Source: Iris pallida (Eukaryota; Streptophyta; Magnoliopsida; Asparagales; Iridaceae). From it: a stretch of 64,000 nucleotides of DNA. The stretch spans positions 1,431,150 through 1,495,149 of the forward strand of contig JANAVB010016200.1 of assembly GCA_029216955.1 (NCBI GenBank), in the 5' to 3' direction. The first letter of the stretch is position 1; each line of letters opens with the position of its first letter. Both the position numbers and the translations under genes were made by a program. The notes beneath the pieces were generated by a model that searched no databases, was not told the origin of the DNA, and worked only from the letters and a program-made list of their open reading frames with translations. Shown piece after piece: positions 1-10,332 of this stretch.

Positions 1-1230
1 AACAGCGGTCACAGCTGCGCCGGCGGCCACCGTGCGCCGTCGTGGCCGGCCCCTGGCTCCGGGCGACCCCGACGAAACCCCTCCAGGGCAGCGCCGTTCT
101 TCACGACATACAAGCTAGTCGATTCGTGCGTTTTGCACGACATTCGTCGTCGCGCGCGCGTTTCAAATTTCAGAATTTACATCTCGGGGCATCGACTTCG
201 CACAGATTTTTTGGACAATCCGACCGTTTGATTGGCGAACTCTTTCCTCCGTCACAATTTCGGTATATACCCCTTCACTCCCCTCAAGTTTTACCCGTTA
301 ATTTTATCGTTTGATACATCAAAATCGGCCACCAAGTTGACACTTTAAATTATACTATTTTTTGACAGTTTTGTGGAGCCGACTTCGTCGGCTCGTCTCT
401 CCGTCGTTGCAGCTCCGTTTGGTGTGCCACCAGTTCTTTTGTGTAGCTGGTATAACCTCTTCCTGCCCCTTAAATTTTGTTTCATTGTGAGCACGTTTGG
501 TTGGTTGAATTCGACGCCAAAGTTGGCCGTCCGAATTCATAAATTTTAAGTTGTAAAATCCCAATTTTGAACCCGAGACTCCGGATTCAATTTCTGACAC
601 CACCAGTAGACTCGTGGCATCGTTCTGGCACATTTTCATATAAAGTTTTCTTAGTTTGGAGGACGTGGGCCCTGGCACGTATTTCGGTGCAACGTGGGCC
701 CCACAGTCCGAGTCAACGGGTCTTTTTGACTTCGGCTCATCGGAATCCAATTCCAGATATACCGTTGAGTTCGTATCATCATTCTGGACTCGTTGACAAA
801 TAATTTGCTGAGTTTTGTGGACATTGGCTCCGTTATGCATTTTCGTACAAATTGGATTCCAATATCCGGGTCAACGGGCCATTTTGAGATCGGCTCATTA
901 GAATCCAATTCTGGACATTGGCTTCTGACACATTTTTCGGTGCAAAGCGAATCTGACACGGACACCGTTTTGACTCGAAATTACCTTTTTGCTCCTGTGT
1001 CCAAATTGGACATATGGATAAGCTATTCTAGCTATTTTGACCATTCTGAACACGTTTGTGATGGTTTTTTCATCATTCGACAACATATGTAGACTTTCTC
1101 CTATCCTTCATCATTTGTTATAATCCTTCTCTTTTTGTTCGTATTTTTAGATCCTTGTATCGAAATTGATGTCAGTCGATTCCAGTGATTTCACCATCAC
1201 TGAAATTGATATGTTGACCATGTGGATGAT

Positions 1231-1400
1231 TATAGGGACTAGCTTTGACCTAGTTTAACCTAGAGTTGACCAGTTGACTAAAAGTCAACCATTGACCCAG
1301 TTTGACCTAGTTTGACTTGGTTTGACTTCCTGTGACCTAGTTTGTCCTAGTGTGACTCAGTATGACCTAGTTTGAGTTAGTTGGACTGAGATTGACATAG
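1231..1400 (+). promoter_or_regulatory. Cluster of TTGAC(C/T) W-box-like motifs in the LTR
   Basis: At least eight TTGACC/TTGACT cores or their complements occur in 170 bases, many in the phrase TAGTTTGACCTAG. The same kind of cluster appears in D's two LTRs (about 21755-21845 and 31050-31140) and in the inverted LTR (about 45370-45475). The core matches the W-box bound by plant WRKY factors. That it works as an enhancer is inference. Confidence 0.45.
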
Positions 1401-1457
1401 ATTACATAGCTTATACTATATAGTCATGCCTAACACTGTTGAACCCTAATTAGCTTA

Positions 1458-1462
1458 TATAT
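1458..1462. repeat. Target-site duplication of element A (TATAT), left
   Basis: TATAT immediately precedes the 5' LTR and is repeated at 14904-14908 after the 3' LTR. The 5-bp length is typical of Ty3/gypsy integrases. Confidence 0.85.
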
Positions 1463-2587
1463 TGTAGGAGCGTAAAAAGTGCTTCAAAGAAAGAGTCATC
1501 TCATTCATAAATGATCTGCTTTACGCCTAGAGGAATGGGTAATCCCTTTACGCCCAAGATTAGGCTAATCGCTTTATGACTAAGCAAGTTGATCATTTTA
1601 CGCTCGGGGTTACACCCATGGTTTTACGCCAAGGACAGAGCAGTCTACTTCACGCTGGACAAAGCTGTCAAATCTAGCATTTAATGCAAATTCTGACATG
1701 AAGATATTAATGATGGCATTTACCACAGAATTCAATGGGATTTGTCTTATACAAAAACCATTGTTGTCGTTTATGGAGATCGAGCTACTTTACGCTCATT
1801 GAACGGTTTCTTTTACGCACGGAGTTTTACATGAGTTCTTACGCTCACAAAACAATGTGTGCGTAAAGTCTATTTGAGCCATTTTACGCTCAAGGTTACT
1901 CAATAACCACTTTACGCAGGGAACCTATGACAGAGCTATTCTACGCTCATCTCTCTGTTTTACGCTCAGAGGATGTTGGAGCTGTTTTTTACGCCCTATT
2001 CTTTCTGGCCAGTATGGAACGTGGTCTGCTTACATGGCCTTCATGCCATATATTTCGAAGAACGTGTGTACATGCATCCTATTCTCACTGAAATGATGGG
2101 ACGCGTGTCAACATATGCAAAGGATGACTCTGATCATGGGTGGCAGTTGTTAGCGTAAAGACAGATTTTGGTATCTTTTTACGCACAGAAGCCCCAGTCT
2201 ATAAATAGACTCATTTTTCTCAAACAGGACAGACAGAGAGAGAACATGAGAGAATACAGAGATCAAGACTTCGAGATTTTGATTCTCCAGAGCATTCTTT
2301 TTCAATTTTTCTTCCAGAACAGAGTGAAGCAAAGCAGGAAAGCATTCGGCCTCGCCATCAGTGCCCAAGTGCGTCGATACCTTTCTGGTGACTTAGTTCT
2401 TCCAAGTTGTTCTACTTCAAGCAGTGATCTTCTTCATCATCATATGGTCCAAGGAACAAAGTGATCATTTACGAATCAGACTTCCATAGCAATACTTTCC
2501 CAGAATCAAATTTGTACTTCTTGTACTTTTTTTCGTTTTATTTTCAAAATCCAACACTTTTGTTTGGCAATTTTGTGAAGTGAAACA
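1463..2587 (+). repeat. 5' LTR of element A
   Basis: Starts TGTAGGAGCG and ends GTGAAACA, giving the usual TG...CA ends. It matches 13779-14903 over its full length with about 11 substitutions and no indels seen. Three bases (AAA) separate it from the PBS. Confidence 0.95.
1470..2207 (+). promoter_or_regulatory. U3 promoter of A: TTTTACGC array and TATA box
   Basis: About 18 copies or near-copies of TTTACGC/GCGTAAA lie between 1470 and 2187, followed by a TATA box TATAAATA at 2200-2207. The motif stops at the TATA box, so it marks U3. One pair near 1830-1858 forms an inverted repeat (TTACGC..CACA..TGTG..GCGTAA). Degenerate copies (TTTATGAC, TTCACGC) look like deaminated versions. Confidence 0.75.
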
Positions 2588-2589
2588 AA

Positions 2590-4065
2590 ATGGCGACTCT
2601 GCCGGGGACGACTTTCTCCTCCGACGAGGAAGTGATTGCTCAATATGATGATGTTTCAGTCGGTTCGACTAAGAAGACTCTGGTTGTACACTTCGACCAG
2701 ACTGCCTATGAAGAAATACTCCGAACTGGGGGTGGTTCTCACCACTCTAATGTTCAAAAGTCTCGCAAAGCACGAAAAGTTTGGGTTCCCAAATCCAAAG
2801 TGGTTTCTGATCTCTTTGTGACTTCTGGTGAAAAGGGAATTCTTCCCACTCCTGTCGTAGGGGCTCCCGTTCGTAACGAGGCAGTCCTTACTTCAGAATT
2901 ACACTCAAAGTGTGATGATTTATCTCCCGTTTGTAACGGAGAAGATAATCAGGTTTCACGCCCACTGCGTAAGAATCCAGTTTTACGCTCAGTGGGTAAG
3001 AACCAAATTTTACGCTCAAGGCATAAGAATGAGTCTCCCATTTGTAATGTGGCAGATTCTAATGTTTCTGAGTGTAAGAATCCATCTCCCGTCGGTGACG
3101 TGGTAGATTTACACAAATTACGCTCCTCGCGTAAAACAAAATCTCCCATCTGTGATGTGGTAGATAATCAATTTTTACGTTTTACGCGTAAAGGTAAGTC
3201 TCCTGTCTGTGACAGTGTAGATAAAATTCACAACGATGTTTGCACATCTAATGTGAATATACCTAAACGCATACAGCGTAAAAGTGATGTTGGTAAAACT
3301 TCTGTCCTACACCAACAACCTTCTTATACTGCTTTACGCAAAGTACCAAACTTGCAAATCACACGTCATGAAAATGGAGTCCTTCATGCTAAATCTCAGG
3401 ATTTACGCACACAACTCCAAACGCGTAAAAACGTACAGTTTGGTTCTACGAATGAAGCCAGTAATCTTCTTTATACACAGGGGACTAAACGTTTTTCTAC
3501 CCCAAATGTAATAAAGAAGAATCTTCCCTCCACTTCTTTTGACTTACGTGAATTGCTAATGCAAAAGCGTAAGAATTCACAATCTCCGGTGATGCTCCCC
3601 CAAGAAAGACATCAATGTGGATTTCATCAAGTTGTGATCAATTGTTGTTGTCCAGCTTCAAAATGGTCAGTTTTTGATCGACTGAATTTTTCACTTCAAC
3701 ATCAAGTTGAAGACCAAAAAGATGAGTTGTCATATGCATCAGTCAACATGGCACTAACAGAGGACGACGTCCAAGACGAAATACGTCCCAAACCCCAGGT
3801 CAGCAACAGTTCAACAGACTTCTTGATTCCTTTGAAGGAGTATATCAGAACACTCGATCAAGAAGACAAGGACAATTACAGAATTCTGATTCAGAAGCTG
3901 GGGGTACTCAATCTGTTGAGTCTGATACCGATAGTGTTGATTCATATTTTTATACTAATCCCTCTATATCTTCAAGAGAAGTTGAATCCTACGCTGTTGG
4001 AGATGAACCAGAGACGACATCTGCTAATGCGGAACAACGTCTCACTGCCGTGGAGCAATCATTGA
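2590..4065 (+). pseudogene. ORF1 upstream of gag (element A), unknown function
   Basis: This extra ORF precedes gag and is open for 491 codons. Blocks shared with elements B and C are: an N-terminal TTFSSDEEV..VGSTKK..VV.FDQ.AYEE segment; a basic K..K..WVPK segment near residue 70; a VINCCC motif near residue 350; SVF.RL just after it; and a TRS-containing segment. From about base 3790 the homology moves to the gag frame, next to a CCCAAACCCC run, so the last 90 or so codons of this frame are probably spurious. ORF1 was probably fused to Gag, as in C. The middle is rich in TTTTACGC/GCGTAAA units, which encode repeated LR.S.KN-like phrases. No known domain was recognised. Confidence 0.7.
2591..2608 (+). 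other. Primer-binding site of A, overlapping the ORF1 start codon
   Basis: TGGCGACTCTGCCGGGGA differs by one base from the perfect form seen in element C. This PBS type is used in the Tat/Ogre lineage and is attributed to an arginine tRNA (family knowledge, tRNA identity from memory). The ATG of ORF1 (2590-2592) uses the first two PBS bases. Confidence 0.85.
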
Positions 4066-6203
4066 AAGGCATGCTCAACATGGTACAAAGCATGCATCAA
4101 ATAATTTTGAATCAGCAAACTGCTCAGCCTTCAGTAATAACTCCGGTACCAGCAGCAGCACAAACTCAAGATAGTCAAGGGGCTGATATACCTTTGAATA
4201 TTCAAGAACCTGCTGTTAATCAAAATTCTGCATCTCCAGATCCCATCATTCCGGAAGATGTACCACCTCCAGTAGGGGTTACGGTACATCCAACGACTAT
4301 TCAATCAAATATGCTTCCTCAAACCAGTGAAGCTATTCAAGCAGTGCGTGAACTCAAAGCACAGTTTGAGGTTTTGAGGCACAAAGATCAGCTCCAGAGG
4401 TTAGGGATTAAGCAACCCTATCCTCCTCATTGGAATGATGTACCCTTTCCACCGAAGTTCAAGCCACAATCCATGGTTTTATTCGATGGAAAAGCATCTC
4501 CCAGTCAATATATCAATTACTTCGATATTATGACTGTACACTTGCAGAAAAATAATGCTCTTCTCACTCGAGTGTTCATTGGGTGTTTGACGGGTTCGGC
4601 TTATGACTGGTATCGTAGCTTACCCGATAACTTTATTTTGTCTTTTGACGAATTCAAGGCAATGTTTCTCTCCCGCTTCTATGAAGGAGGTATGGACATG
4701 AACATGTCCTCCTTAATAGAAATAAAACAAAAAGAGAAAGAAGATACTCGGACGTTCATTGAACATTTCCGACAGGCTACTCTAAAGATGCCTCCTGGTA
4801 TGCCAGATTCAGCATTGATCGATACATGCAAGATGAATCTGCGACCATTCATTGCTGTCTTCACAGGTTCCCAATTCTCAGATTGGGCTTCATTTATTAT
4901 AGCAGCAGTTTCTGCCGAAACCAATGGTAGATTGGCTCGGGAACATGGGATGATTTTCGCTTCAGAGGATAAAGGAAAGAAGAGTAATCCTGGTAATAAT
5001 CCTGGCAATCGTAATGTGAAAGGAAAAGATACTCTTATGGTCAATCTTTCCAAGAATAAAATGATGTCAGGTAATCAGGAATCCTCCAGGTCAAAGGAAG
5101 AATACTCTTTTGACGAAAGTGATATTCCAGGGATATTTCAGTGTCTAGTAAAAAGTGGCAAACCTCAGATTCCAAAGCCAAAAAGACCTAATGAGGTGAA
5201 TCTGACTGACAATCCCAAATATTGTATCTATCATAGATACATTAATCATCCTACCAGTGCTTGCTACATCTTGAAAAAGAAGATTCAAGAACTGATAAAT
5301 GGTGGTGCTATCGCTTTAACCAATGATGACCATACGGTTACGACCAATATGGTTTCTCTTCAGTTCGGGGATTTTCCTCCACAGCAAGTCCCAGATAGAA
5401 TTATTCCAATTCCGAAGGCGACGATGAAGATCGTGAATATCCCGCCTGCCAGAGAAGAAAATACAGGATTGCTGCCACTCACATTAAAGAATGGTGAAAT
5501 TATATGGGTACATCCTGACTTAGTGCCTGAATTGGAAAATGAAGGTAAAACTTCAAAATCCAAGAAGGGCAAGAAAGTCAAAACCTGCAACATGATTTCT
5601 TATGTGATTCCAGATTCTGATGACTTGGATCATCTATGGGATGACCTTCCTTTAGAAGATAGACTGAAAGAACTGAGCATCTGTCCTCAAAGTCTAGCTC
5701 CCCCTACCAAGCTCAAGCTTACCCATCAGCAGTGGCTAGCCATGAATAGTGTTCCCTTATATCGAGCACAACAAGTCTTTGCTGCTTATAAAAAAGCTCC
5801 GACAGGGATTTTTCCTAATCCTCCTCCTCCTGTAAATACAGAGACTTCTATTCTTCATTCTCCTGAGGTTACAGAAGGTTTTGCTTCTTCCTCTTCCTTT
5901 GTTGAAACACCTGTCAAAAGTCCACTGCCCACTCACTTGTATAGTCAGCAATCTGTCCTTCTCATGAGGAAGATGGGTTACGACTTTCAAAAGGCAGAAG
6001 GTTTGAATTATGATAAAGGAATACGTCTTCCTTTACAAATTCAAAATCAGAATTCCACTGCTGGATTGGGTTCTGAAGTTCCTCGTAACAACCCTCACAA
6101 GAAGAAGGCTAAGGGAAGAAAGACTAAATCATGTAATATGGTACTTCCTTCTCCTGAGTCTAAAGAAGAATCTTTTGCTGGTACAAGATCTGAAAAAGAG
6201 TAA
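4050..6203 (+). pseudogene. gag: Gag of element A
   Basis: Retrotransposon Gag, which forms the capsid-like particle and binds genomic RNA. The core runs from about the KQPYPPHWNDV block (near 4415) through YDWYRSLPDN and FYEGG to PPGMPDSAL. A variant zinc knuckle, C-x2-H-x4-H-x4-C (CIYHRYINHPTSAC, about 5222-5265), lies further on, as in Tat/Ogre Gags. Near the C-terminus (5965-6040) is a G-patch-like stretch with MGYD and GLNYDKG. The true frame begins earlier, near 3800, as a continuation of ORF1. The frame closes with TAA at 6201-6203 and continues in phase into the protease, so the stop is probably a mutation or a read-through point. Confidence 0.8.
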
Positions 6204-8090
6204 CACAAAGACTATGAGGTATCCTCCAAAGAAGCAGAAAAGGTAGTAGAGACTCTACCAGTTCAACCTTCTCCTGTTCCTGTTAAACCGTCTGTGGTTG
6301 AAAAGGGAAAACAGAAGGCAGTACGCTTTGATATCCCATTGAAGCCTGTTTCCAATCAGGGGGTGGTGATGAAGCCTTACAAATTTGACATTCTAGCTCA
6401 GTTAGCCAATACTCCGGCTAGACTTTCTATATTTGAACTGCTTCGTCTTTCCAGAGAAAGCAGAGAGACTTTGAGCGAAGCTTTACTTCAAGCAGATTCA
6501 TGCTTGGCACAACTCAAGACTCCTGATAATATACCAGTGTCATGTCCGCAATGTCATAGTGTGATGGAAGCAATTCCCAACATCACCTTTACACAAGAGG
6601 ATATGCTATTGAAACACAACAAGCATGATAGGCCTCTGTGTTACACTGGATATATTGGATCCACTGAAATTGATAGGATCTACATCGATCCTGGGTCTTC
6701 AATTAGTATAATTCTTCAGAGTATGCTAAGACCCCTGAGGATTCCTACTAGTGAGCTGACTTACACTAGTACTACGATAGTCGGTTTTAACTCTGGCAAG
6801 AGCAAACCACTGGGGAAGATTCGTCTGCAGATTCAGATTGGTGATCTTCGAACTATGGTAACTTTCTATGTTATCAACTCGGACGTATCCTACAATATTC
6901 TTCTTGGAAGACCGTGGATTCATGAGCACAATATTGTGCCTTCAACTCTTCACCAATGTTTCAAATATGTGGACTCCCAAGGAGTTATAAAAACTGAGTT
7001 TGCTGATATTAATCCGTTCAAGGGTGTTGAAGCCTACTTCTCTGATTCAAGGCTTTATAAACAAGAACATGTGAAAGATATATCAGACATGGCTGAAGAT
7101 CAATCACCCTTTGAGGATCACTCTATTAATGAAGATCCGCCAGAAGAGCAACCTCTGAAGATCATAGTCAAGGGACGAATCCAATCCCAACCTGTCAATG
7201 ATCAACCTTTAATGATCAAGGTTAAAGGAAGAACTCAAACTTCATCTGAGGAATCAATAAATGTTCCTACTAAGAGCCAAGTTCAACCTTTGATGATTAA
7301 GGTCAAAGGATGTGCTTCTTGCACGAATGATCCAGAACTACCGTTGATTGTCAATCGTGGCCAATCTACGCAGAAGACGGATAATGGTCCACTGTTGATT
7401 AATCCGAAGCGTAGCAATCAGACTGTAAATGATGTAAATATTGATCATTCTGCACTTTTTGATATCAATGAAGATTTTCTGTTCGAGTATATGGCTGTCA
7501 AGTTTATTGAAAGAATGACTTTATCTTCTGATAGTCAAAGTCATCAATATAAAGACAACATAGAACCGGAAGAAACTCTATACATTGATCATAAGAAGAA
7601 TTCTTTCCCTCCTTATATAGATGTCGGACCGTATGCTCAAAGGTTCCTAACATCTTTTCCTTATCTTCTACCTGTGGCTGCTTCATCACAAGCTTACGTA
7701 ACTTTTAGACGTCATGAAGAATCTTATTTCGTGGTGCCGTCTGATAAGAAAAACAAGCGTCAAATTGTGTTTGGCCTGGCTAGAAATATCCCTGTTGCTT
7801 AGACAGATGAGCTGAAGGATAAAGACAAAGGAAGAATTCGAATTGACAAATACAGCCAGCAATCTATCAAGATCATTCAGAATATGGGGTATGATTTGAA
7901 GACTATGCAAGGTCTCAATCAAGGCAAGGGCAGACGATTACCATTAGGTGGTGATCCGTTTTACCAAAAGACTCGTCATAGATTGGGATATGATCCGTCC
8001 CACGTGTTTTATGATGATATACAAGAAGAATTCTCTTCCAGCTCTTCACAATCATCAGATTCAGAGGAACTTCAGTATGGTTCAAACTGA
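6204..8090 (+). pseudogene. Protease region with G-patch-like tail (element A)
   Basis: This is the same frame as Gag. A retropepsin-like domain follows the FDILAQLANTPARLS and FTQEDMLLKHN blocks. The expected D-S/T-G active site reads DPG (IDPGSS, near 6690), while element C keeps DSG. The flap and C-terminal parts (VGFNSGKSKPLGKI, YNILLGRPW) are conserved. Repeats of the form PLMIKVKGR follow at 7150-7310. A TAG at 7800-7802 interrupts the frame. After it comes a G-patch-like segment (MGYD..GLNQGKGRRLP..RLGYDP, about 7884-7995). The frame ends at 8090, and RT, RNase H and integrase are absent. Confidence 0.75.
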
Positions 8091-8694
8091 TGGTGAACCC
8101 GAGTCATTTGAAAATTTCCCTCGAGCCACCATCGGTTCATATATATTTTCAACAACATCCATCTTCTTAATCTCCAGCTACCAAAGTTTGGTTAAGCTGA
8201 TTACTTGTCTCTTTGAAGAGAGATTTTGATTTTTTTTAAAGTTGGATTTATTTATCATGTTTTCATAACCTCTGGATAAATAATAAATCCACCTTCTTTT
8301 CCTATCTATCATGTTCATTTTTTTGACCTCTGTATAGATATTAAATCTACTTTTCTTTGGGTTCTTACATACTGTCATGTTCATATTACCTCTGATAGTA
8401 TTATACACTCTAAATAGAAAATAAGATTATATTATCTATCATGTTCATATTACCTCTGGATAGATATAATGTGTGAGGTTAGAAAATTTGTCATGTTCAT
8501 ATAACCTCTGATGAGTATTTTCTATCCTATACAAAACAAGATTTCATCATAGACTTGTCACGTCCATATTACCTCCGATAAGTGCTTTCTATCTCTTATC
8601 TATTGTTTTCAACGATAGGATCGCAAAACAAATCTTTCATTTCTGGTGGAAATACTACAGAATGGATAAGATAAAAGGATGACAAAACACTTTC
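8091..8694 (+). repeat. Hairpin array between convergent genes (element A)
   Basis: Six stem-loops spaced about 50-70 bases apart share the loop consensus CATGTTCATATTACCTCTG but have different stems. Paired arms are 8244-8256/8275-8290, 8303-8309/8334-8340, 8369-8376/8394-8401, 8431-8440/8459-8470, 8481-8492/8510-8523 and 8553-8559/8577-8583. The array lies between the end of the sense frame (8090) and the stop codon of the antisense gene (8695). Elements B and C have equivalent arrays in the same place. The segment 8091-8243 shows nothing else recognisable. Confidence 0.8.
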
Positions 8695-10217
8695 TTAAGG
8701 TGGAGTGGAAGCATCTTGGAGCAATTTCTTTAATTCTTCTAGCCGTCTGCCACGAGAACTCATAACCTTATCGGTAGCCTCTGCACGTCGAGCTTCAGGA
8801 GTGCAAATACGGGAAAGCTCAACGAAGGTGATTATCAAGTTGTCCTTTGCTTCATCAAGAGTTTTGATGGTCGACTCAGCCCCAAAAGCCTTTTCTTCTA
8901 AAATTGAGCTTTGGGTAAGGTGTAGATTTCGAGCATCGATCATCTTCTCCCTTTCAGCCTTCAAGCAAGCTAGCTCTGCCTCAACTTCGCGAATTCTGTC
9001 ATTCTTGCTCTGGATATCTATGTTCAAAGCGTCATAAGCCACTCTGTGGCCATACAGTGCAGGTTTTATGCCAGTCAAAAAGGCTTTCTCTTTGGCAACC
9101 TTCAGACTGTGTTCACGAAGGGCTGCATTATATGTAGTCTCTCGAGCAAGATAATCAGCTGTTAAGGCATCATATTCTTCCTCGATGAGACTTTCAACAG
9201 TTTTACTAGACAGGTTAAGATATTCTCTGATTGGCTGTTCAAAGTCTTCCACAATTTTCTCCAATGCGGCAGCTCTTTCAGTATCATTGAACAAAGCAAC
9301 GTTCTTGATGGTCGAAGCCATTGCTGTCTTCAGTGTCTCATAATTGAGACCCTTATTTAGGACCATTGTTATCAAGGTTGACAAGCTTTTGTAAAAAGTG
9401 TCAGTATAGATCTCAATGAGAAGATCCATTTCTGTGCTGGTACTTGGCGTAGCAACAATATCTAACAGATCCCTTTCTCGGAAATCAGGAACAGGTGGTG
9501 CAACAGTAGGATGAGACGAAGTCGTTGTTACTACCACCGTTATAGCCAGTTGATCCCTAGAAGCTTCAGGGATTATATCTCCAATCGGTGTAACAACAGA
9601 TGGAGATAGAGCCGATGACGTTACTACTATTGTCTGGTCCCCAAGGACCTCAGTATCAACATCTTCAATATTTGTCACTCCAGCCGCTTCTGAAGTTCTG
9701 GCGGCAGTAATGTCAGTGGGTGTAGTGACAACTACAGGAGCTGGTTCAGATTCTGACATTGGCTTGTCAGAAATTGGTACTGGATCGGTGACAACAGCAG
9801 AGGATGTTATTATCTCCTCAGTTTCTGTTGGAAGTTCAAGTATGCCTCCAACATCTCCTTCAGTTGATGGCTCCACAAGATTTCCCAATGTTTCAGCTAT
9901 GGTGAAACTTTCTACAACTAATTCTTTGTTCAATTCTGGATCATCTCCAGTAGTTCCATCATCACCTACAGTGGGATCGACTCTTGTCTCCTCCTTGTGT
10001 TAATCCTTAACAAGAGAAGACAATTCAGATTGTGCTTGTTGCACCTCAAGTGATGGAGGATGTTCTTTTAGAGGCTCCATCTCAGGCTTTTGCATTCTCC
10101 CTTCTCCAGCATCTGAGTTTTCTGAAGAAGAAGCTTCTCCTTCAGACTCCTCATTTTCTTCATAGATTTCTTCTTCTTGAGAAGGAAGAACTACAGACTT
10201 TGGTGCAATTATGACAT
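8695..10217 (-). pseudogene. Antisense gene of A, exon 3: acidic linker and coiled coil
   Basis: The exon is preceded by a strong acceptor: branch-like TACTAAC, a pyrimidine run and TTTTGCAG at 10218-10229. It reads from DVIIAPKSVV through an acidic Glu/Ser-rich stretch, a Thr/Val/Pro-rich low-complexity linker, and a C-terminal helical, probably coiled-coil region of about 230 residues (LETLKTAMASTIKN... to LKKLLQDASTPP). A TAA at 10000-10002 interrupts the frame, which stays open on both sides. B (32561-33351) and C (57477-58985) end their antisense genes with similar helical regions. No enzymatic motif is visible. The role is unknown and oligomerisation is a reasonable guess. Confidence 0.7.
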
Positions 10218-10332
10218 CTGCAAAATGAACAAAAAATAAGTTAGTATACGAAACCATGATACATAATTCCGTATAGGTTTTGTATAATACTTGGAATATG
10301 TGCGTTTTTTTCAAGATATGTATCATAATCAC
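10218..10332 (-). other. Predicted intron 2 of the antisense gene (element A)
   Basis: The 115-base minus-strand interval starts GTGATTATG and ends ATTTTGCAG, with TACTAAC about 25 bases before the acceptor. Joining the flanks keeps a phase-1 frame (DDWD to DVIIAPK). Element B has a comparable phase-1 intron at 32494-32560. Splicing is predicted, not observed. Confidence 0.6.

Larger units (their letters stand above)
1..1462 (+). repeat. Tekay-like long LTR, left segment (host of element A)
   Basis: This non-coding stretch belongs to a long LTR that resumes at 14904-15233 and 43420-44197 once elements A and B are removed. Its last part (about 1231-1462) is matched in inverted orientation near 45370-45477. 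The distal end of the reconstructed LTR resembles the end of element D's LTR (GGGTCGTGACA). The window starts inside it. It is GC-rich for the first 170 bases and holds an imperfect duplication (about 674-760 versus 838-925, both with GTCAACGGG followed by a GGCTCAT..GAATCCAATTC block). The short ORFs here look incidental. Confidence 0.7.

Noticed and set aside
42..314. 90-codon ORF at the window start
   Set aside because: Lies in LTR sequence, has no recognisable domain and no second copy to compare; chance ORF in GC-rich DNA.
2150..2464. Overlapping ORFs on both strands at 2150-2464 repeated at 14466-14780
   Set aside because: Present twice only because they lie in A's two LTRs, across the TATA box and leader; no domain.
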